Origin: an uncultured Oscillospiraceae bacterium
GTDB taxonomy: Bacteria; Bacillota_A; Clostridia; Oscillospirales; Oscillospiraceae
Reading direction: 5' to 3'
Length of the DNA stretch: 11,358 nt
Assembly: GCA_934667865.1 (NCBI GenBank)
Contig: CAKUMR010000016.1
Coordinates: 1-11,358 of the forward strand
Part shown: in pieces, positions 6,376-11,358 of the stretch
Numbering within the stretch: the stretch's first letter is position 1
How the letters are laid out: every line of letters begins with the position of its first letter
Notes under the pieces: generated by a model
Told to the model about the DNA's origin: nothing
Seen by the model: the letters and a program-made list of their open reading frames with translations, nothing else
Databases searched by the model: none
Translations under genes and position numbers: made by a program

Positions 6376-9300
6376 TTATTCCACGGATTTCAGTGATTCG
6401 GCCATATGGACGCGGTCGATCTTGCGCGCCAGCAGGCAGCACACCACGGAGCCAAGCAGCATGGTAATCAGGAAGGAGAGGCCATAGCTCAGGGGCGTGA
6501 CCCGCGTCTGGAAGGATACCATGTCAAGGCGAATCTGCTGCATGATGAACCGGTGCAGCGCCCAGCCGCAGGGCAGGCCAACGACCGCGCCGAGGAAGGT
6601 AAGCATCATCACCTCGCGGAACACGTAAAACCGTGTTTCCGAGCGATAGAAGCCCAGCACCTTTACCGTGGCGATCTCGCGCACGCGCTCGGTGATACTG
6701 ATATTACAGAGATTGAACAGCACGACCAGAGCCAGCGCGCAGGCGCTTCCGATCACCAGCGCGACGATGTAGTCCATGCTTTTCATCATATTGTGCACCA
6801 GAGAGCGCAGCGAAGCCACGACCGTAACATTGGCCACGCGCGGGTGATCCGCAAGCTCCGCGCCCAGTGCATAGGTGTCGCCGTCCGTCGTGAGATAGGC
6901 GGTTTTATACTGGCAGCTCGTGCCAAACAGACGCTCATAGGTTCGCCCGGTCATATAGGCATAGTGATAGACATAGTTCTCGACCAGACCGGCGACAGGC
7001 AGCTCCACCTTCTGTGTTTCGCTGACGCTGACCGTAATCGTATCGCCTGCCTTGACGCCGAGCGCCGCAGCCAGCGCACGGTCGATGAGCGCACCCTCCT
7101 GTGGGTAGGCGACCTCTTCTTCGCCGTTTCGGAAGCCGATCAGCCTTGTGATGTCCATATCATCCGTCGCAACGACGTTCAGTGTGTAGACGCCCTTTCC
7201 TGTTTTGATCTCGTAGGATCCGGTTTCGGCAAAGACGCACTCGCCGGCGCCGGCAAAGCGCTCGCGGAAGACGGCCTGCTGCGTCTCGTCCATAGGAGTG
7301 GAGAAGGTAGCGGAGATGTCATAATGCGTGATGGTGCCGAACTGATCGTCCGCGATGGTCGTGATGGAATCGCGAATGCCAAAGCCCGCGACAATCAGCG
7401 CCGTGCAGCCGCCGATGCCCAGTAGCATCATATAAAGGCGCTTTTTATAGCGCATAATATTCCGGATTGACACCTTGTGCAGGAAGGACACACGGTTCCA
7501 CAGGAAGGGCAGGCGCTCCAGCAAAATGCGCTTGCCGGGCTTGGGCGCCTTGGGGCGCATCAGTCCGGCGGGAAGCTGGCGCAGCTCCGCGCGGCAGGCA
7601 AAGAAGGTCGCCCCCACCGAGCAGCCCAGCGCCGCAGCGACGGAAATCGCCGCCATCAGCGGGTCGAAGTAGTATTCCAGCCAGGGAGTGAAGTTGTAGA
7701 GCATGGAATAGCCCTTCCAGATTCCCTGTGGGAAGAGGAGGGTACCGGCCAGGAAGCCCACGACCGCGCCGATGAGTGCGGCTGAGCCGGAATAGGAGGT
7801 GTATTTCCATGCAATCGCGCCGTCGGAATAGCCGAGTGCCTTGAGGGTGCCGATCTGCGTGCGCTGCTCATCCACCATGCGCGTCATGGTCGTGATGCAG
7901 ACCAGCGCCGCGACGAGGAAGAAAAACAGCGGGAACACCTTCGCGACACCCTCCACGATGGAGGAATCGCTCTTGAAGGACACATACCCCGTGTTGGTAC
8001 TGCGGTCAAGGACGTAGGACGAGGGATGCTCGATCTTCTCAACCTCGATCTGCGCCTTTTCCAGCGCGTCCTTTCCCTCGGCCAGCTTTTCCTCCGCTTC
8101 CGCGAAGCCCTGCTGCGCCGTTTCGTAGGCAGCATCGTAGTCAGCCTGCCCCTGCGTGAGCCGGGCGCTGGCCGCTTCCAGTTGGGCTTTGCCGTCAGCA
8201 AGCTCCTGCTCGCCCTGCGCAAGCTGCGTCTTGCCGTCCTCGATTTTCTGCCGTGCCGTCGCCAGCTCGGCCTCCTTGGAGGCAAAGGTCGCGTCGGCCT
8301 CGGCGCGGGCAGCGTCCAGCTCGGCCTGACCGGCATCAAGCTGCTCCTTCGCATCCTTGAGCTTCAGGTATTGCTGGAACTGCTCATTGCTCTCAAACTG
8401 GTCGATCAGCAGCTGCGCCGCGTCCAGCAGCGCCTTGCAGGCCAGATACTCCGGCGAGCCCACAGCCAGCCCGGCAAGACGCTCTTCCATCTGCCGCCGC
8501 GTGACGAGCAGCGCCTCGTACTGCACCGGCAGACCCGTTTCTTCAAACTGCGCCAGACCGTCCTCGACTTTGGCCCGGTTTTCGTCCAGCTCCTTCTGCT
8601 TCGCATCAAGCTGCGCGTAGGCATCGGCCTTCGCCGCAGCAAGCTGCGACTCACCGGAAGCGAGCTCCGCCTCGCCGGATTCCAGCTCCGCACGCTTTTC
8701 CTCCAGCGTCTTTTCGGCTTCCTGCAGCGTCTGGCGGTTCTGCGCGATCTCTGCACGGCCGCTGTCCAGCTTCCGCTTGGCTGCGGCCAGCTCGGACTCG
8801 GCGTCCGCACGCTGCGAACGGTATTCCGCCTCGCCCTTGTCATATTCCGCCTGCGCTTCGGCCAGCGCCTCGCGCGCCGCGTCGATCACATCGTCATAGC
8901 GAACCTGCGCGCGCTCCTCCAACGCCCTCGTCAGCGCCGGCTTGAGCGCATCCATCTCCGCGGTGTAGGCGTCGGAGTAAAGCGTTCGGTCGGCGTCCGC
9001 TGCGCGGATCGCGATCTCCGTAAAATAGTCCAGCGTAAAGGCCGCGGCCGGCACATAAGCATACGCCTCGATGCTGCCTCCGCCCAGCGCTGTTGTACCG
9101 CGCTCCACATTCAAATACAGAGGCGAGGTACACAGGCCGACCACGGTGAATTCCTGCACCGCGAGGCAGTCGTCTATGGACGTGCGCGTGACGCGCAGGG
9201 TCTTGCCCAGCGAATCCTCGCCGAAGCGGTGCGCATCGAGCAGGCATTCGTCCGCCGTTTCCGGCAGACGGCCCGCCGTAAGCTCCGGTACGCTGACGCG

Positions 9301-9639
9301 CTCCGGCAGGGAGAGGAGCCTGACCGTCCGCTCCGTGTCGTCCAGCGCGGTCACGGCATCCACCGTGACCGCGCCCTCCGCCGTTTCCACGCCGGAAAGC
9401 CCAGCAAAATAGTCCACGTCCTCCTGCGTCAGGCCGAGTGTCGTGATCAGGCGGAAGTCAAAGAGCTTCGTTTTCTCGATATAATCCCCACCGGTGCGCA
9501 GCATGGCGGGCTTCGCCGCCTTCAGGCCGCCGAAGAAGCCCACGCCCAGCGCGATGATGGCAAGGATCGCCAGAAAGCGCCCCAGCGAGTGCCGCAGCTC
9601 CCGCAGGTTATTTTTTCTCCACGCGCTGCCCATCACCAT
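6376..9639 (-). CDS. FtsX-type ABC transporter permease with long extracytoplasmic coiled coil
   Basis: The 1087-residue membrane protein is the permease of the adjoining ATPase. One membrane segment near the N-terminus (20-40) is followed by an extracytoplasmic MacB-like region (45-235), and a long coiled coil (about 240-535, broken at 365-405). The first FtsX domain has helices near 569-585, 618-636 and 661-684. A helix at 736-755, a second extracytoplasmic domain (760-945), and the second FtsX domain (helices near 957-975, 1010-1030 and 1050-1072) follow. Both FtsX domains carry the hallmark cytoplasmic loop (TLKALGY and TVKVLGF). The coil is built from glycine-bearing heptads such as ESGEAELASGESQL, resembling the xxxLxxGxxxL repeats of YhgE/Pip-like proteins. 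Such transporters usually act by mechanotransmission on envelope or exported molecules; the substrate is unknown. The start at 9639 follows GAGGAG (9645-9650) and overlaps the ATPase by 7 bases; 9633 is a possible alternative. Confidence 0.93.
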   Translation of the reverse strand: MVMGSAWRKNNLRELRHSLGRFLAILAIIALGVGFFGGLKAAKPAMLRTGGDYIEKTKLFDFRLITTLGLTQEDVDYFAGLSGVETAEGAVTVDAVTALDDTERTVRLLSLPERVSVPELTAGRLPETADECLLDAHRFGEDSLGKTLRVTRTSIDDCLAVQEFTVVGLCTSPLYLNVERGTTALGGGSIEAYAYVPAAAFTLDYFTEIAIRAADADRTLYSDAYTAEMDALKPALTRALEERAQVRYDDVIDAAREALAEAQAEYDKGEAEYRSQRADAESELAAAKRKLDSGRAEIAQNRQTLQEAEKTLEEKRAELESGEAELASGESQLAAAKADAYAQLDAKQKELDENRAKVEDGLAQFEETGLPVQYEALLVTRRQMEERLAGLAVGSPEYLACKALLDAAQLLIDQFESNEQFQQYLKLKDAKEQLDAGQAELDAARAEADATFASKEAELATARQKIEDGKTQLAQGEQELADGKAQLEAASARLTQGQADYDAAYETAQQGFAEAEEKLAEGKDALEKAQIEVEKIEHPSSYVLDRSTNTGYVSFKSDSSIVEGVAKVFPLFFFLVAALVCITTMTRMVDEQRTQIGTLKALGYSDGAIAWKYTSYSGSAALIGAVVGFLAGTLLFPQGIWKGYSMLYNFTPWLEYYFDPLMAAISVAAALGCSVGATFFACRAELRQLPAGLMRPKAPKPGKRILLERLPFLWNRVSFLHKVSIRNIMRYKKRLYMMLLGIGGCTALIVAGFGIRDSITTIADDQFGTITHYDISATFSTPMDETQQAVFRERFAGAGECVFAETGSYEIKTGKGVYTLNVVATDDMDITRLIGFRNGEEEVAYPQEGALIDRALAAALGVKAGDTITVSVSETQKVELPVAGLVENYVYHYAYMTGRTYERLFGTSCQYKTAYLTTDGDTYALGAELADHPRVANVTVVASLRSLVHNMMKSMDYIVALVIGSACALALVVLFNLCNISITERVREIATVKVLGFYRSETRFYVFREVMMLTFLGAVVGLPCGWALHRFIMQQIRLDMVSFQTRVTPLSYGLSFLITMLLGSVVCCLLARKIDRVHMAESLKSVE

Positions 9640-10337
9640 TCGATCTCCTCGACGGGTACCGGCCGGTCGTTCGTCTGCATGGACTGCACCGTGCCGTTTT
9701 TGATGTGGATCACGCGGTCGGCCATTGCCGTCAGGGCGGAGTTGTGCGTAATGATGACGACCGTCATGCCGTTTTCGCGGCTCTGCACCTGCAAAAGCGC
9801 CAAGATCTGCTTGCCCGTGTTATAGTCGAGCGCGCCGGTCGGCTCGTCGCAGAGCAGAAGCTGCGGCCGCTTGGCCAGCGCGCGGGCGATCGCCACGCGC
9901 TGCTGCTCGCCGCCGGAAAGCTGCGCCGGGAAATTCGCCATGCGCTCGCCCAGCCCCACATCGCGCAGCACCTGCGCCGCCGGAAGCGGGTCCTTGACGA
10001 TCTGCGAGGCGATCTCCACGTTTTCCAGCGCGGTCAGGTTGGGGATGAGGTTATAAAACTGGAACACAAAGCCGATGTCCCGGCGGCGATAGTCGGCAAG
10101 CTGGCGCCTATTGAAGGCCGAAACCTCGCGTCCGTCGAGAAACACCCGCCCGCCGCTCAGCGTGTCCATGCCGCCCAGAATGTTCAAAAGCGTCGTTTTG
10201 CCCGCACCGGACGGGCCGACGATCACGCAGATCTCGCCCTTTTCTATCGTAAAAGTCGCGTCATGCAGCGCCAGAACGGAAACCTCACCCGTCCCGTAGC
10301 GTTTTTCCACATCTTCAAATTGGATAAAAGAAGCCAT
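9633..10337 (-). CDS. ABC transporter ATPase, LolD/MacB type
   Basis: The 234-residue cytoplasmic ATPase powers the FtsX-type permease encoded immediately downstream. Canonical motifs are all intact: Walker [10 protein letters not shown]-loop [18 protein letters not shown] (the FQxxNLxPxLTAxENV pattern of the LolD/MacB group), signature [15 protein letters not shown], Walker [13 protein letters not shown], and the H-loop ITHN. The length fits the family, with a short C-terminal extension after the last strand. An in-frame ATG at 10364 exists, but it coincides with the predicted transcription start and has no ribosome site, whereas AGGAG at 10345-10349 lies 7 bases before the ATG at 10337. Stop and permease start overlap, indicating coupled translation. 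Confidence 0.95.
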   Translation of the reverse strand: MASFIQFEDVEKRYGTGEVSVLALHDATFTIEKGEICVIVGPSGAGKTTLLNILGGMDTLSGGRVFLDGREVSAFNRRQLADYRRRDIGFVFQFYNLIPNLTALENVEIASQIVKDPLPAAQVLRDVGLGERMANFPAQLSGGEQQRVAIARALAKRPQLLLCDEPTGALDYNTGKQILALLQVQSRENGMTVVIITHNSALTAMADRVIHIKNGTVQSMQTNDRPVPVEEIEW

Positions 10338-10367
10338 ATTTTTACTCCTGTTTTTACGATTCATCTA

Positions 10368-10396
10368 AGTATATACACAAAAATCCGAACGTTCAA
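10368..10396 (-). promoter_or_regulatory. Promoter of the ABC transporter operon with palindromic -35 region
   Basis: Read on the minus strand: TTGAAC (10396-10391), a 17-base spacer and TATACT (10373-10368), an excellent sigma-A match. The -35 overlaps the perfect palindrome GAACGTTC (10387-10394). This lies inside a wider inverted repeat, AAATCC at 10381-10386 and GGATTT at 10399-10404. The arrangement is suited to repressor or activator binding. The transcript would start near 10361. Confidence 0.72.
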
Positions 10397-10423
10397 TAGG
10401 ATTTCCAAGAATTTACGGAAAGT

Positions 10424-11306
10424 TCAGAAACGGCTCGCTGCAATGCTTGCTTCCTGCGCGCGGGACCTTGCGCGGTATTCCCGCGGGGTCATGTGCAGCG
10501 CTTCGCGGAACAGGCGGTTGAAAAATTTCAGGTTTTCGTAGCCGACCGCGTGCGCGACCTCAGAGATCTTCAGCTCCGTGCCGGAGAGCAGGCGGCAGCT
10601 CTCCAGAATACGCAGCCGCTGGCAGTAGCTCTGCATGGTCCGGCCGCAGCCGGCGCGGAAACGCGCGCTCAGATAGGCCGGGCTGTAGTGCAGCGCGCGC
10701 GACAGCGCGTCTAAGCGCAGCGGCTCGCGATAGTGCCGGTCGAGATAGGCGCAGATCGCGCGGCAGAGGTCGTCCGGCGGCTCCCGCGCGGGCGACTGCC
10801 GGATGGTCTCGATCAAAATGCGCACCAACGCGCAGCGCACGGCCTCGAGATAGCCGCCCTGCGGCTGCGCATACTCCCGCCGGATCTCCGTGAGCTGCAC
10901 CAACACGCGCCCGTTTTCGTCGAAAAATACGCGGTCCGCCGGGGAATCCGGCGCGGAAAGACTGCCGAGCCGCAACTCGCAGCCGCGCAGAAGCTCCGCA
11001 AAATCCTCGCATCCGGCCAAGGTCCGGTCGATGAACTCGGGCAGAAACAGGAAATTCCACAGCCTGCACGGCGTCGACCCGATCTGGCGATAGCGGTGCG
11101 CCGTGCCGATGCCGACAAAAAAAGTAATTTCCCTTTTTCAAAACGGCGGACGTGCCGTCCATGGTGTGCTCGATCTCGCCGTCGAGGATGTAGGTCAGCT
11201 CAAAAAAATCGTGGCAGTGAAGGCCGATGTCGCTCTGCTCCTGCTCGCGCAGGCAGGCCCACGGCTCGGAAAGCTCCTCCTCTTTGCGGAGAAGAAATGT
11301 CTGCAT
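10424..11306 (-). pseudogene. AraC-family transcriptional regulator, frameshifted in a T7 run
   Basis: The N-terminal cupin-like sensor half (HCHDFFELTYILDGEIEHTMDG, metal or ligand-type histidines near 30 and 32) and the C-terminal AraC half are in different frames. The break is at seven T on the minus strand (11123-11117). With six T the frame continues as NYFFVGIGTAHRY and then reads smoothly through WNFLFLPEFIDRTLAGCEDF to the end, giving about 293 residues, normal for the family. As written, translation departs after residue 63 and ends near 10560 as a 248-residue chimera. The C-terminal half has both helix-turn-helix motifs (LDALSRALHYSPAYLSARFR and ISEVAHAVGYENLKFFNRLFRE) and the MTPREYRA end. 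An excellent ribosome site (GGGGGTGA, 11314-11321) with 7-base spacing fixes the start. It could be a real null allele, a phase-variable or slippage site, or a sequencing error. It reads toward the ABC operon and is a candidate regulator of it. Confidence 0.88.
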
Positions 11307-11349
11307 CGTAAAATCACCCCCTATTTCCGCAAAAACGGGTCCTTGTTTT

Positions 11350-11355
11350 ATTGTA
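11350..11355 (-). promoter_or_regulatory. Possible -10 element of the AraC-type regulator gene
   Basis: TACAAT on the minus strand (11355-11350) would place a transcript start near 11343, about 37 bases before the ATG. The -35 would lie beyond the window, so this cannot be confirmed. Confidence 0.3.
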
Positions 11356-11358
11356 TCC

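Noticed and set aside
8026..9825. Open frame of 599 codons on the + strand opposite the permease and the end of the ATPase gene
   Set aside because: It consists of Leu/Arg-rich repeats mirroring the coiled-coil codons, and spans two real genes on the other strand; an antisense artefact.

Overview
This window is high-GC (roughly 60% or more) Gram-positive DNA, most likely from a Clostridia-class gut-type bacterium of the Oscillospiraceae/Ruminococcaceae kind. The evidence is a Spo0A homologue, which is confined to the endospore-forming Firmicutes lineage, strong GGAGG-type ribosome sites, sigma-A-like promoters, and an mnmE/rsmG/mnmG cluster as found near the replication origin of many Firmicutes. 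The taxonomy is inferred from gene content only.

Positions 1-3666 (+ strand) hold a tightly packed tRNA/rRNA-modification operon: the 3' end of mnmE, a small membrane protein of the DUF3267 type whose zinc site appears lost, rsmG (overlapping by ATGA), and mnmG. MnmE and MnmG are the two halves of the wobble-uridine modification complex. RsmG methylates 16S rRNA. The membrane protein is the odd one out.

Positions 3667-3916 are an AT-rich regulatory gap with a hairpin, two exact 0A-box sequences, a promoter candidate and a hairpin at the predicted 5' end of the message. They precede spo0A (3917-4696, +). The Spo0A DNA-binding domain is strikingly conserved, but its receiver domain lacks the acidic metal-binding pair and the switch threonine while keeping the phospho-acceptor Asp and the Lys. 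A clear terminator follows. Next is an independently promoted cytoplasmic amidohydrolase of the prolidase/imidazolonepropionase-like group (4856-6139, +).

Positions 6140-6375 carry no gene. They hold a structured segment with nested and competing hairpins, and a perfect 16-bp-arm terminator hairpin between the two convergent transcription units.

Positions 6376-11306 are on the minus strand. Read 5' to 3', they hold an AraC-family regulator broken by a one-base frameshift in a run of seven T, then an ABC transporter operon (LolD/MacB-type ATPase overlapping a 1087-residue FtsX-type permease). The permease has a long extracytoplasmic coiled coil made of glycine-containing heptads. A good promoter whose -35 is embedded in a palindrome sits between the regulator and the transporter.

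There is no sign of a mobile element, CRISPR array, phage gene or tRNA gene. The strongest candidates for something under-described are the atypical Spo0A with apparent autoregulatory boxes, the zinc-less DUF3267 protein inside the mnm operon, and the structured intergenic segment at 6187-6249.
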